Shown here piece after piece: positions 33,120-42,261 of a DNA stretch of 64,000 nt. The position numbers and the translations under genes are program-made. How positions within the stretch are numbered: the stretch's first letter is position 1; every line of letters begins with the position of its first letter. This stretch comes from a virus: positions 62,001-126,000 of the IMG/VR virus record IMGVR_UViG_3300005732_000005; one strand, given 5' to 3'. Below the pieces are notes generated by a model. That model did not search any database. It was given only the letters and a program-made list of their open reading frames with translations, and was not told the origin of the DNA.

Positions 33120-33485
33120 ATGTCGATTAGTTTATTTAACAGATCAGAGACCTTGTACAGGACAAACTCTAACAATTGGTATTATGGTGAAGATGGTAGA
33201 CCTGTCTTCACGGAAGATACTGAGACAATAACTTGCTCTATTCAACCATATCGTGATGGTAAAAATACCTTCCGAGTGCCAGAGGGTTTCCAAAGTATTT
33301 ACGGTATAAAGGTTTACTCTAAAGAACAGATTATTGCCAACGATGAAGTGCTTGAGACGCTCGGAGACGAGATTGAATATGAAGGTCAAAGGTTTGTATG
33401 TATTGATGTAGCAAACTTCACAGGACACGGCCTGACTATCCCTGAACACTACTTAGCTCTGTTCTACAGAAAGGATAAACGATAA
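33120..33485 (+). CDS. Putative head closure / head-tail connector protein
   Basis: 121 codons. ITCSIQPYRDGKNTFRVPEG, then GDEIEYEGQRFVCIDV, is the pattern of head-closure (stopper-like) small beta proteins, which sit between completion and tail terminator genes. Start 2 bp after the previous stop. Assignment leans on gene order. Confidence 0.5.
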   Translation: MSISLFNRSETLYRTNSNNWYYGEDGRPVFTEDTETITCSIQPYRDGKNTFRVPEGFQSIYGIKVYSKEQIIANDEVLETLGDEIEYEGQRFVCIDVANFTGHGLTIPEHYLALFYRKDKR

Positions 33486-34063
33486 TGAGTTTTGAATCCA
33501 AGAAATTAGAACTAGCTTTAGGTGATATGGTGTCCGTAGCAATTGGTGACAAACTATCTACTATGAGAAAAATGGTTGATGGCACAGTGGTTGATGTCCC
33601 AAGTGTGATCCTTGCTAGAAATATGTCGCCCATTAGTGGGAAAGTTCCTCCTGCCCCTGATTATCCTTTCTTGATGGTAGATAAAGCTCAGACACAAAAA
33701 GTGGTTAGTGTACAAGAGAAATACTTTGATGGTGATGATCATATTCACGAAACAGGTATTGTTGTCAGAGTAAATGTTAAAATCTTTGGAACAAGTGATC
33801 ACGATGTAGATGATATTGCTGGATTACTTGACCAATCTTTCACTGTTGATGATTACAGAAACTTAATAGAAACAAATTACGGTAAAAGATGTCGCATGAT
33901 GAGGACAAGTGATGTGGTAACAACTGCAGCCTCTCTAAACGATGTCTACCAAGAAGTAGCTACCTTTGATGTATATTTCTCTACAGTAAGAAGTTTCACT
34001 GTAAAGGATGCACCTTCTTTCGGAAAAGCCGAAACACCAGATTTAGACTTGAAAAGAGTTTAA
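33485..34063 (+). CDS. Tail terminator / neck protein
   Basis: 192 codons; overlaps the previous stop by one base (TAATG). APDYPFLMVDKAQTQKV, then ETGIVVRVNVKIFGTSDHDVDDIAGLL and DVYQEVATFDVYFST match the tail-terminator-type layout: P-Y-L, a central beta strand with G, and a D.YQ....-.....f ending. Forms the ring capping the tail tube in related phages. Confidence 0.6.
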   Translation: MSFESKKLELALGDMVSVAIGDKLSTMRKMVDGTVVDVPSVILARNMSPISGKVPPAPDYPFLMVDKAQTQKVVSVQEKYFDGDDHIHETGIVVRVNVKIFGTSDHDVDDIAGLLDQSFTVDDYRNLIETNYGKRCRMMRTSDVVTTAASLNDVYQEVATFDVYFSTVRSFTVKDAPSFGKAETPDLDLKRV

Positions 34064-34117
34064 ACTCACAGTGTATACGCGATGCACTAAAAATAACTAT
34101 AATTATAGGAAGATAAG

Positions 34118-35539
34118 ATGACGGTACAATTAGCAACCGCAGATATCTCGTTCGGTAGTTCTACTGTTGCAAGACCTTCTGTTCAAAAGCAGATTTTCTT
34201 AGCACGACATAACTACTGGTCTGAGAAAACAAAAATTTATACAGACTTGGATAGTATCATTGAGGATGGTGTTCCGTCAACAAGCTCTATCTATCGTGCA
34301 GCACGTTCTCACTTCGCACCAACTCCCCATTTACGAGAGTTTAAAGTGGGTCGTTTAGAAACGACAAGTATTATTGCTCCAGTGGATGTTGTTACTGGTA
34401 AAATTTATGGTCTTACTCTGGATGCTAAAGATGCTGCGGCAAGTGTTGACTTTGCTTATACAGCTCAAGCGGCAGACACAGAAGAAGATATCGTAACAGC
34501 TCTAAAAGCAGCTATTGACGCACAAGCTGATATTACAGCAAAGATTACGGTGACAGTAGTAGGTACTGGTGCAAATGCTACTATCACTCTGGCACACGCA
34601 GTAGAAGATGATTGGTTCACTGTTTCAGCACTTCTTAACGTTACAGAAACATTCCCTGCAACACCAGAACGTCCTGCTGCAGAAGAGTTAGCTTCTATCA
34701 ACGATAAAGATGACGACTACTATGTAGTGACGAGTGATGTTAAAGATGGTACGTTTGTTACACAATTAGCTGGTGAACTTGAGTCACGTTTCAATTTCTA
34801 TTGTGTATCTCTTGCTGAAGCAGATGTTTACTTAGGTACAGCTACTGGTTCATTCAAGACACTTATTGCAGACAATGCTTACTTGTCAACATACCCGTTC
34901 TATCACCACGAAGCAGAAACTACTTACCCAGAATGTGCTCACATGAGTGAAGTGTTTACTTTAATTGACACAGGTATTACTTTTGCAAACCGTCCTACTT
35001 CAGGGGTTGGTGAGAGTAAAACTGTTGATGGTGAACCGCTTACAGCTACTCAAACAAACAACCTTATGACAAATGGTGTTAACTTCTTTGCACGTACTCA
35101 GGTTGCAGGTAGCCAATCAGCTCAAGCTCTTAACTCTGCTATCTCAACAGGTAAAGATGGTGGTGGTCGTGTTGCTTCAGGTGAGTATGCTTTCAACGTG
35201 GTTGGTCGTGATGTAATGCAGATTGAGATTGAAGCTTCTCTGACAGATTTACTTACTTCTCAGAAGACAGGTCGTTTGGCATGGGATTCAGCATCTCTTG
35301 CAAAAGCTTACTCTTCTATTAACAAAGTTATGAAGAAGTTTGCTAACACTGATGGTTGGAACTTAATCTATGGTCAACAAGACTTAGACTTCCCATACCG
35401 TATCACTTTACCAGAACTAAATTCGCTATCAGCAGCAGATCGTAAACTTGGTGTATTAAAGAACGTTACGTTCCGAGCATTCCTTAAAGATGCTATTCAC
35501 CTTGCACAGATCACTGGTAACCTTGATCGTCCAGCATAA
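34118..35539 (+). CDS. Tail sheath protein (contractile; DUF3383-like)
   Basis: 473 codons, AGGAAG upstream. It has the N-terminal handshake arm (residues 1-60), an inserted Ala/Thr-rich beta domain (about 85-190, KIYGLTLDAKDAAASV), and a C-terminal domain with ASGEYAFNVVGRDVMQIEIEA, LTDLLTSQKTG, PYRITLPELNSLS and VTFRAFLKDAIHLAQITG. Position before the tube protein supports it. It defines the phage as a myovirus. Confidence 0.8.
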   Translation: MTVQLATADISFGSSTVARPSVQKQIFLARHNYWSEKTKIYTDLDSIIEDGVPSTSSIYRAARSHFAPTPHLREFKVGRLETTSIIAPVDVVTGKIYGLTLDAKDAAASVDFAYTAQAADTEEDIVTALKAAIDAQADITAKITVTVVGTGANATITLAHAVEDDWFTVSALLNVTETFPATPERPAAEELASINDKDDDYYVVTSDVKDGTFVTQLAGELESRFNFYCVSLAEADVYLGTATGSFKTLIADNAYLSTYPFYHHEAETTYPECAHMSEVFTLIDTGITFANRPTSGVGESKTVDGEPLTATQTNNLMTNGVNFFARTQVAGSQSAQALNSAISTGKDGGGRVASGEYAFNVVGRDVMQIEIEASLTDLLTSQKTGRLAWDSASLAKAYSSINKVMKKFANTDGWNLIYGQQDLDFPYRITLPELNSLSAADRKLGVLKNVTFRAFLKDAIHLAQITGNLDRPA

Positions 35540-35554
35540 TAGGAAATAATAACA

Positions 35555-36052
35555 ATGGCAAAGATTTATTCACCAGAAGACGTTAAGCTGACATTTGCTG
35601 GTATCGAAGAACTATCTGGTTGGAAGAGTATCTCTATTACACGTAATAATGATAACTTCTCTCCAAACCCTTCTGCAGACGGTGTTCAGGCTTACACAAA
35701 GATTGCTGATAAGTCGGGTATGATGACTATCTCAGTTCCTCACACAGCAACTAAATTCCACACAGCAATGGCTGCTTACCAAGCACTTATTGACGCAAAC
35801 CCTTCTAAGGATGTGACAGTAGATGCTTCTTTAATTGACCCTGCGGGTGGTAACTGTACTATCCTTGATGGTATCCGTCTTAACAAAATGGCAGATCCTT
35901 CATACGAAGCAGAGATGACTGACTCAGAGTATACTTTCTTAATTGACAATGTGTATTATGCACCTGTTCCAGAAGGTTATGACGAGACAGCAAGTGAAAT
36001 CAGCAACGCATATACTTTCGCAAGCACTATTGCAGCAAACGCTGGCTTATAA
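35555..36052 (+). CDS. Tail tube protein (DUF3277-like)
   Basis: 165 codons. MAKIYSPEDVKLTFAGIEEL, then GVQAYTKIADKSGMMTISVP and CTILDGIRLNKMADPSYEAEM is the pattern of small myovirus tube proteins. GCA/GTT-rich codons suit high expression. A strong terminator follows. Confidence 0.8.
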   Translation: MAKIYSPEDVKLTFAGIEELSGWKSISITRNNDNFSPNPSADGVQAYTKIADKSGMMTISVPHTATKFHTAMAAYQALIDANPSKDVTVDASLIDPAGGNCTILDGIRLNKMADPSYEAEMTDSEYTFLIDNVYYAPVPEGYDETASEISNAYTFASTIAANAGL

Positions 36053-36066
36053 TATAAAATAATAAT

Positions 36067-36105
36067 AAAAGCACTATCCCACTTCATTAGGGGTGGTGCT
36101 TTTTT
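36067..36105 (+). terminator. Strong terminator after the tail tube gene
   Basis: 14-bp stem from AAAAGCACTATCCC to GGGGTGGTGCTTTT (two G-T pairs), loop ACTTCATTA, then TTTTTTCG. Probably lets sheath and tube be made in excess over the downstream genes. Confidence 0.9.
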
Positions 36106-36127
36106 CGTTTAAAGAGAGAGAAGAACT

Positions 36128-36604
36128 ATGGCATTCGTAGCAAAGAAAATCGAATCAAAGCAAAAGAATCACACATTTGAAATTGAGTTTAAAACATTAG
36201 ATATTTACAAAGCATTTTCGTATCAATCATTTATTGGTGAAATCATTCTTCCTATCACAGGTGGTATGATGGATGAGCAAAGTAACGTTTCTGAGGATGA
36301 TATCTTTGGCAATAAGAGCACAATGTTCAAGGACTTATTCACCCACTTAGCTAAGAGTTTAAGCGATCCTCGTATGCAAGAATTGTTTGCAGAGATGATG
36401 GAAGGTGCTCAATACAAGTGTCCTATTACAAAACAACAGAAACCTCTTAATCCAGAAGAATTATTTGATGGTGACTTTGCATTTATGAACGATGTGTTCA
36501 TGCAAGCATTGGAGGTGAATTTCAGCCACCTTTTTACAGAAGGCGGTATTCTCAAGTCACTGACAGGAAAGACACTGGGTCTACTGTCAACAGAGATCGA
36601 GTAA
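36128..36604 (+). CDS. Tail assembly chaperone, short (G-type) product
   Basis: 158 codons with GAGAGAAGAACT ahead. FEIEFKTLDIYKAFSYQSFIG, an acidic middle and KCPITKQQKPLNPEELFDG. It lies between tube and tape measure, the standard place for G/GT chaperones, and a second open frame overlaps its end in -1. It would bind the tape measure during tail assembly. Confidence 0.7.
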   Translation: MAFVAKKIESKQKNHTFEIEFKTLDIYKAFSYQSFIGEIILPITGGMMDEQSNVSEDDIFGNKSTMFKDLFTHLAKSLSDPRMQELFAEMMEGAQYKCPITKQQKPLNPEELFDGDFAFMNDVFMQALEVNFSHLFTEGGILKSLTGKTLGLLSTEIE

Positions 36605-36813
36605 TTAAGCAAGTAGAAAACTTCAAACAAGATCCTATCTTAAATAGAATTCACCGAGTAGGGAAGTATGTAGCCAAACACTACTTACTTCCTTTAGCTT
36701 ATGTTAAGGATAATATGAGTGTGAGTGAGTTTCTTGATATGGAAGATGAGATGTTGATATCAGAAGATTTTGAAAATGCCTATTATCTGGATACCGCACC
36801 AAAACAAGAATAG
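36475..36813 (+). CDS. Tail assembly chaperone, T-type extension (translated by -1 frameshift)
   Basis: Second frame, open from 36475 to the TAG at 36811-36813, with no proper start codon or ribosome binding site. Downstream of the shift it encodes ...VIKQVENFKQDPILNRIH, HYLLPLAYVKDNMSVSEFLD and ends LDTAPKQE. The stop lies 7 bp before the tape-measure gene. The helical, charged content is typical of T domains. Confidence 0.65.
   Translation, partial: LCIYERCVHASIGGEFQPPFYRRRYSQVTDRKDTGSTVNRDRVIKQVENFKQDPILNRIHRVGKYVAKHYLLPLAYVKDNMSVSEFLDMEDEMLISEDFENAYYLDTAPKQE
36565..36571 (+). other. Candidate -1 programmed frameshift site A GGA AAG
   Basis: The heptamer resembles the lambda G-T site (G GGA AAG). 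Zero-frame codons GGA AAG begin at 36566. It is the best slippery sequence inside the overlap 36475-36604, where both frames are open. Shifting here joins about 146 residues of the short protein to 83 from the second frame. Confidence 0.55.
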
Positions 36814-36820
36814 GTAATTT

Positions 36821-39031
36821 ATGGCAAAGAATTATATTGAAGAATACTTCATAAAAATCTCCGCTGACAGTAATGATGCTGTTAAAAAGATTAAACAGGA
36901 TATGGCGAGCTTAGTTGCCAATTCTACAAAACTTACTAAGCAAGCTTCTAAGATAGAGGAGAATCTTAAGAAGAAGACCACTGCAGCAAAGACAGCCGCT
37001 GAGAAGGAGTATGATACTGTAGCAAGCGCTCTTAGAAAGAAAAGGGTCTCTGATGAGGAAAAGGCTTCTAAAAGAGAGATTGACTTAGCAAAATCTGCCT
37101 ACAGTAAGAAAGTTAATATCACAAAAGCTGCTGTTGCTCAAATAACCAACTCTAATAATGCAACCTTGTCTAAAATGAAGGACTTCTATGAAGATCAGGT
37201 TAAGATTGCTAAGGGTGCTAATGAAGATTTCTTACTTGTAGAACGAGCTTTAAACAAGAAGATACTTGCAGATACAAAAGACAAGACTCAAAGAGAAATT
37301 GACTTAGCAAAAATCAAGCACAAAAGAGAAACCCAATTCACTAAGCAAGTTGTTTCACAGATAACTGATAAGAATAACACTGTTTTACAACAGATGAAAG
37401 ATTTTTATAAGGAAGAAGAGAAACTTGCTAAGAAGAGTTATGATAACAAGAATACTAGACTTAGTGCCATTGAAAGAAGAGTTAATGCTATAACAAGGAC
37501 AGCCTACTTCCAAGACCTTGAGCAAATGTCTCCTACCAAACACAAAGCTGCTATGAAGAATATTCGTGAGGCAGCAATGAGTGGTGATTTAGAGGCTGTT
37601 AAGGATGCTGCTGCGGGTGCCCAGAGGGAAGTGAGAAATCTTCGTAGGCAAATGGTTGGTCTGCAAGCTGTGCAGAATGGATTAACTGATTCTACGAGGA
37701 ATATGTTGAGAAGTTATATTTCCTTGTTTGCATTGTTTGAAGCTACAACTGCTATTAAGAATGTTGGTATGCAGTTTGAAGGTATGCGCGCCTCTATGTT
37801 AGCTGCAACTTTTGGTACTGAAACTTCTGCTGACAACCTTAAGTTCGTAGATGATCTAGCTGTTCGTCTAGGTATTAACTTGAAAGATGCAACAGATGCC
37901 TATATCAAGCTGAAATTTGCTGCTAAAGGTAAGATGGATACGGGTCAAATGGAAGAACTCTTTACAGCAGTTACAGAGTTTGGTACAGCGTTGAAAGTTG
38001 ATAAAGAGGCTATGAAAGGTGCTCTAAAAAGTATCTCTCAGATGTTGAATAAGAATCAGTTAATGGCAGAAGAGGTCAAGAACCAATTTTCGGAACATTT
38101 GCCCGGTGGTTTAGGTATTTTTGCCAAGGCAATGAATGTCACTGAACGTGAGTTTTTGAAGATGATGGAACGTGGAGAGTTGATGGCTACAGAGGTTCTT
38201 CCTCTAGTTACAAAAGAGCTTCACAAATCAGCAAGAGCTAACGGTGCATTAGAGCAAGCATTAAAATCTGTATCTGTTACTGAAGGTCAATTAATAACAC
38301 AATCTCAAAAGGCTGGTGATGAGATATTTAGGTCTGGTTTTGGAGAAGGCCTGACAGAACTATACAGAACACTAACAAATATTTTGAAAGATGCAGGACC
38401 ACAGTTACAGAAAATAGGTAAAGTTTTTGGGACGATCTTCAAAGGTATAGCTCATGTACTGAAACTAATTGAACCTCCTTTAAAAGCTATTATCAACAAC
38501 ATAGAGCTTCTAGGTGGTGCTTACATTATAGGCAAGTTGGCAACCTTACGAGTAGCACTGATGAGAACATTCTTACCTATAACAGCAGCTCTTGGTGCAG
38601 CAGAAGAGTTAATTTCGTTATTCAGTGATAAGCTTGTCGGTGCAACAGAGAAGAAGTTAGGTTACCAAATCAATGTTGCAGAAGGGACTAGAACAGACCT
38701 TGTGCAGAGAGGTGATAAGATTTACTCTCAAGCTCAAACAAGGCGATCACTACTAGCAGACCCTTCTTCAGGTAAAACAGAATTAGCTACTATGACAGAA
38801 GCTCAGTTCGACAAACTAGGTATGTTAGACAAAGCAGGTTTAGTGGTTGAACAAATAGGGGCAATGCAAGCTGACCTTTTCAAACAAGGTCTTCATAAGC
38901 TTTTCTGGGACGATATTAAACCTGTTTCACCTAACGTTACAGTTAACAACAATATCTCAGGTGCTGGAGACCCAGAAGCAGTTGCTAGAGAGGTTGTGAG
39001 ACAATCTTACCAGAATTTAGGAGTCAGGTAA
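36821..39031 (+). CDS. Tail tape measure protein
   Basis: 736 codons. N-terminal Lys/Glu coiled coil (about 20-220) with a tandem repeat: REIDLAKSAYSKKV...KMKDFYEDQVKIAK near 87-135 and REIDLAKIKHKRET...QMKDFYKEEEKLAK near 165-213. Then a TMP-N-like domain (about 290-480): LFEATTAIKNVGMQFEGMRA, LKDATDAYIKLKFAAKG, NQLMAEEVKNQFSEHLPGG. Hydrophobic segments lie around 560-600. Length implies a short contractile tail (roughly 100 nm at about 1.5 angstrom per residue). Confidence 0.85.
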   Translation: MAKNYIEEYFIKISADSNDAVKKIKQDMASLVANSTKLTKQASKIEENLKKKTTAAKTAAEKEYDTVASALRKKRVSDEEKASKREIDLAKSAYSKKVNITKAAVAQITNSNNATLSKMKDFYEDQVKIAKGANEDFLLVERALNKKILADTKDKTQREIDLAKIKHKRETQFTKQVVSQITDKNNTVLQQMKDFYKEEEKLAKKSYDNKNTRLSAIERRVNAITRTAYFQDLEQMSPTKHKAAMKNIREAAMSGDLEAVKDAAAGAQREVRNLRRQMVGLQAVQNGLTDSTRNMLRSYISLFALFEATTAIKNVGMQFEGMRASMLAATFGTETSADNLKFVDDLAVRLGINLKDATDAYIKLKFAAKGKMDTGQMEELFTAVTEFGTALKVDKEAMKGALKSISQMLNKNQLMAEEVKNQFSEHLPGGLGIFAKAMNVTEREFLKMMERGELMATEVLPLVTKELHKSARANGALEQALKSVSVTEGQLITQSQKAGDEIFRSGFGEGLTELYRTLTNILKDAGPQLQKIGKVFGTIFKGIAHVLKLIEPPLKAIINNIELLGGAYIIGKLATLRVALMRTFLPITAALGAAEELISLFSDKLVGATEKKLGYQINVAEGTRTDLVQRGDKIYSQAQTRRSLLADPSSGKTELATMTEAQFDKLGMLDKAGLVVEQIGAMQADLFKQGLHKLFWDDIKPVSPNVTVNNNISGAGDPEAVAREVVRQSYQNLGVR

Positions 39032-39032
39032 C

Positions 39033-39638
39033 ATGACAGCTAAAACAAAGTTTTACTTTACACGGAAAGATAACTCTGACACTTATGAACTGTCATCAAC
39101 AACAGCTTGTAGGGTATCAGAATCTGCCCGTATTACAAACAGACGTGTTGAGGATGGTAAGTCTCTTTCGGACAACTACTATCTTGAGAATAGAGTGGTA
39201 ACCTTTGATGGAATCATCACCGATATTCGTAACAATAGTAGTGTTGAAGGTACAGAGAAATTCTTGAATGAATTACGTGAGTTGAGAGGACTGGATATTC
39301 CAGCTCTTCTCGATGTCCAAGCAAACAATCAATTCATTCCAAATTGCCTTATCCAAACACTAGATATTTCAACTGATCCTAAGACAGGTGTTTACGCTTG
39401 GAAAGTGAATATGGTTTTGAAGGAGGTAACTTTTGCAGAAAGAGCTTCTCTAGTGGAAGTTGCTGAACCAAAAGAATCTCGTAAGGATGAAGTTAGCGGT
39501 ACAAGAGACCGTTCTACCAACACTGTCCAAGAAGTTGAAGTGAGCACCACTATCGGTGCAGATGCAGCTTCTACAATAGGGCTACTTCCTTCAGGAATAC
39601 CTGTAATACCACCACCTACAGACAACGGAGGCACATAA
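39033..39638 (+). CDS. Dit-like / baseplate hub-proximal protein
   Basis: 201 codons. YELSSTTACRVSESARITNR, then YYLENRVVTFDGIITDIRNN, EKFLNELRELRGLDIPALLDV and LIQTLDISTDPKTGVYAWKVNMVLKEVTF matches Dit-like proteins of contractile phages (phage- and bacteriocin-type), with a Pro-rich tail (PVIPPPTDNGG). Placed right after the tape measure, as expected. Confidence 0.6.
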   Translation: MTAKTKFYFTRKDNSDTYELSSTTACRVSESARITNRRVEDGKSLSDNYYLENRVVTFDGIITDIRNNSSVEGTEKFLNELRELRGLDIPALLDVQANNQFIPNCLIQTLDISTDPKTGVYAWKVNMVLKEVTFAERASLVEVAEPKESRKDEVSGTRDRSTNTVQEVEVSTTIGADAASTIGLLPSGIPVIPPPTDNGGT

Positions 39639-39994
39639 TGCCAAAGGCTATACGTGTAGATGATTTATCTTCTCAAGTGCAGCAAATCACTTTAAATGGT
39701 ATCACCCTTTACTTGAAGATTTACTTCCTAACAGGATACACTTCTAACGGGTGGTATGTAGATTTCTTGGATCAAGATAGGAACCTTCTTTACGGAGGTA
39801 GACGTATTACAGCAGGAACTAACCTCACATACCTTTCTCCTGATGTAGTGGATACTTTAGGGGGTCATATCTTCTGTGTAAATGTTGCCGCCACAAGAGA
39901 ACCTCTCACAAGAGATAATTTCTCTACAAAAGGAGATTATCAGTTGTGGTATTATACTAACGAGGAGATTGCAAATGCCACTTCTCAAGCGTAA
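39638..39994 (+). CDS. Baseplate plug-like protein (Pam3 gp18-type)
   Basis: 118 codons, overlapping the previous stop by one base (TAATG). ITLNGITLYLKIYFLTGYTS, then WYVDFLDQDRNLLYGGRRITAGTNLTYL is the layout of the small baseplate plug family (nG..Y.l.l.y....gW.ld..D..g..L..g..l..g..ll). Assignment from pattern and position between Dit-like and hub. Confidence 0.5.
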   Translation: MPKAIRVDDLSSQVQQITLNGITLYLKIYFLTGYTSNGWYVDFLDQDRNLLYGGRRITAGTNLTYLSPDVVDTLGGHIFCVNVAATREPLTRDNFSTKGDYQLWYYTNEEIANATSQA

Positions 39995-40955
39995 ATATAG
40001 ATTAGTGGTAGGAAAGCCTCCTATCACTACTATCACTACAGAGTATATTACTGAAGATGAAGTATTTGGTCAACTGTTTATTCCCAAAGAGAATGATTAC
40101 CGTACAGTGACATTAAATGCTGTAGAGATAACCGAGCTTGATATAAACGCCACTATTTCAAGTAAGGCAGGTGGTAAGAATTCGTCATCTGTAATTAAGA
40201 TTTATAACTTGTCAGAAGATACTCGTAATATTGTGGAAAGAGTGAATAACTACGTTATTCTAGAGGCAGGTTATGCTTCTGATGAAGAGCTTAAAGTTGT
40301 ATTTACTGGTCAAGTGAGTGAGTTCTTTACAGAGAATGTCGGAGAAGATTTAGTGACTACTTTACAATGTAAAGATGGTTATATTCCAAACAATACCCTC
40401 AGGGTAGACAAGTTCTTCCCAGCAGGGGTTACCGCAGATACCATATTTAAGTACATAATTGACCAGTATAAAAAGGTTGGTGTTCCGTTAGGTTTCTATT
40501 CAGGGTTTAGCGATAAGAAGGAACGTGTTGAGTATGTCCAACTTCCTATGCCACAAGACACCACTTTCTATATGGGATACACTTTAACAGGTTATCTCTG
40601 GGATGAACTAAAAGACTTGACTAAAAGTTTGGGCTATGTTTGTTATATTACAAACGGAAGATTGTTCATCCACCCGAAGGGATTCACTCGTGCAGTGGAG
40701 CAGTTTGAAGTAGATCATTCTCAAATATACTCTATTAAGAAAAGTGGTAAAGCCAACAACAATACTACTGGTAAATCAGATACTGGTGTAAATATATCAC
40801 TTCCTTTAGATGCAAGGATGGATGTTGATAAACAGATCAAAGTTATTGGCGGAGACTTTGAAGGTGTTTATAAAATTATGGAACGTTCATTTAATATCAG
40901 TATTTTTGATGGAAACTTTGATACCAATCTAGTTTGCAAATCGGTAGAGGCATAA
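39975..40955 (+). CDS. Baseplate hub protein (gp27-like)
   Basis: 326 codons from the ATG at 39975, which has GGAGA upstream and overlaps the previous gene by 20 bp. Typical hub beta domains: ITELDINATISSKAGGKNSS, VILEAGYASDEELKVVFTGQ, TLQCKDGYIPNN and GRLFIHPKG. It anchors the spike that follows at 41056. Confidence 0.7.
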   Translation: MPLLKRKYRLVVGKPPITTITTEYITEDEVFGQLFIPKENDYRTVTLNAVEITELDINATISSKAGGKNSSSVIKIYNLSEDTRNIVERVNNYVILEAGYASDEELKVVFTGQVSEFFTENVGEDLVTTLQCKDGYIPNNTLRVDKFFPAGVTADTIFKYIIDQYKKVGVPLGFYSGFSDKKERVEYVQLPMPQDTTFYMGYTLTGYLWDELKDLTKSLGYVCYITNGRLFIHPKGFTRAVEQFEVDHSQIYSIKKSGKANNNTTGKSDTGVNISLPLDARMDVDKQIKVIGGDFEGVYKIMERSFNISIFDGNFDTNLVCKSVEA

Positions 40956-41017
40956 TCTTGCCTTTACCACACTCATTCTCTCCCGTCAACACTCCTCTCG
41001 CATAATCCTCTCTTTAA

Positions 41018-41026
41018 TGTTATAAT
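41018..41026 (+). promoter_or_regulatory. Extended -10 promoter TGTTATAAT
   Basis: TG-T-TATAAT 30 bp before the spike gene ATG (41056). No clear -35. An internal promoter for the distal baseplate genes. Confidence 0.7.
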
Positions 41027-41055
41027 AAATAATACAAACAACATAGGAGAGAGGG

Positions 41056-41715
41056 ATGCCCTTTTCAACACAAGACGCTCCTGATTTAAAGATTATTCTG
41101 GAAAAAGAATTAGATATCTTTAAAGAAAGGGTTAACGTCTCAATTCCTGCTGTTATCCAAGAATTCGACCCAGAAGAACAAGTTGCAAGAGTTAAACCTA
41201 CTATTTACGAAATGTATAAAGATGGTGTAACTAAATCTATGCCAGATATATTTTACGTTCCAGTCATATTTCCTTCTAGTGGAGGTGGTAGTTTAACTTT
41301 TCCAGTAAAGAAAGGTGATGAAGTTATGCTGGTATTCTCCCAAAGAGCTTTTGATCAGTGGTGGGTGAGTAGTAAAGTTCCTTCTAAGCCGACTGTACAA
41401 CGGTATCACGACTATAATGATGCGGTGGCTATCATTGGGTTAAAGAGTAGACAAAACAGCCTCAAAGCAAGCACAGAGAACGTAGAGCTAAGGTTTGATG
41501 ATGATCAAGGGGAGATGATTAATAAAATCACAATGACCCCAGAAGGTAAGTTCAAAATAGAGAATAAAGAAGAAGAGTTGTTACAGGTGATGGAAGATTT
41601 TATCACTGCTGCAATCAATATGACAACAAGTACTCTTCCAAACCCTCTACAACCTCCTAACAATAAAGCTGAATTTGAAGCACTATTACCAAGAATAAAG
41701 AAATTGAAGGGGTAG
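41056..41715 (+). CDS. Baseplate spike protein (Gp138 N-terminal type)
   Basis: 219 codons, AGGAGAGAGGG upstream. VSIPAVIQEFDPEEQVARVKP is the OB-like start; FPSSGGGSLTFPVKKGDEVMLVFSQRAFDQWW is the Gp138-N hallmark. A C-terminal domain rich in charged beta segments (NVELRFDDDQGEMINKITMT) forms the spike. Punctures the outer membrane on contraction. Confidence 0.8.
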   Translation: MPFSTQDAPDLKIILEKELDIFKERVNVSIPAVIQEFDPEEQVARVKPTIYEMYKDGVTKSMPDIFYVPVIFPSSGGGSLTFPVKKGDEVMLVFSQRAFDQWWVSSKVPSKPTVQRYHDYNDAVAIIGLKSRQNSLKASTENVELRFDDDQGEMINKITMTPEGKFKIENKEEELLQVMEDFITAAINMTTSTLPNPLQPPNNKAEFEALLPRIKKLKG

Positions 41716-41721
41716 AATATT

Positions 41722-41904
41722 ATGCCAATGGTAGATGCAGATGCTGTAGCAAGAATTATGGCAAGAGTAAGAGCAGTAGACTATAACAACACTCCTGTCG
41801 ATAATGAGCAGCACATACAGACACTTGTCGAAGAGATATTAGCTGAAGTTAGAAATGCCACGGTCACCACACCAACAGACGGAGCTTCAGGAACAATATC
41901 ATGA
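41722..41904 (+). CDS. Small baseplate-region protein, 60 aa
   Basis: Short Ala/Val/Arg-rich helical protein (DADAVARIMARVRAVDYNN). Its stop overlaps the gp25-like gene start by ATGA. A comparable small gene often sits between spike and wedge genes. Function not known. Confidence 0.55.
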   Translation: MPMVDADAVARIMARVRAVDYNNTPVDNEQHIQTLVEEILAEVRNATVTTPTDGASGTIS

Positions 41905-42260
41905 CAGATGTAGTATTAGATGAAAATTTCGGAATAGTTTTTGAAGACAATGATATGAAACTTTTCCAAGAAGATGACCCTCGTTTGGTGGCACAACGTT
42001 TAGAGATAAAATTATCCTCTTACAAAGGTGAGTGGTTCTTAGATAGAAACTATGGTATTCCTTGGATACAAGAGATCTTATCTAGAAGAGGAACTAAAGA
42101 CCTTGCAGATGCTAACATTCGAAGAGTAATATTATCAGATCCTGATGTTAAGTCAATAACAAATTACCGAAGCAGTGTAAGAAATTCTAAGTTAGAGGTA
42201 GTTTTTGACGGAACACTTGTTAACGGATCTAGTTTCACAAGTTTAACATTACAGGTGTAA
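41901..42260 (+). CDS. Baseplate wedge protein, gp25-like
   Basis: 119 codons. DDPRLVAQRLEIKLSSYKGEW, then YGIPWIQEILSRRGTKDLADANIRRVI is the gp25/gpW-lysozyme-like wedge family: L..RL...E.F.d..yG, and L...I..aL..dP.V. Starts the sheath via its handshake domain. Confidence 0.85.
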   Translation: MTDVVLDENFGIVFEDNDMKLFQEDDPRLVAQRLEIKLSSYKGEWFLDRNYGIPWIQEILSRRGTKDLADANIRRVILSDPDVKSITNYRSSVRNSKLEVVFDGTLVNGSSFTSLTLQV

Positions 42261-42261
42261 G

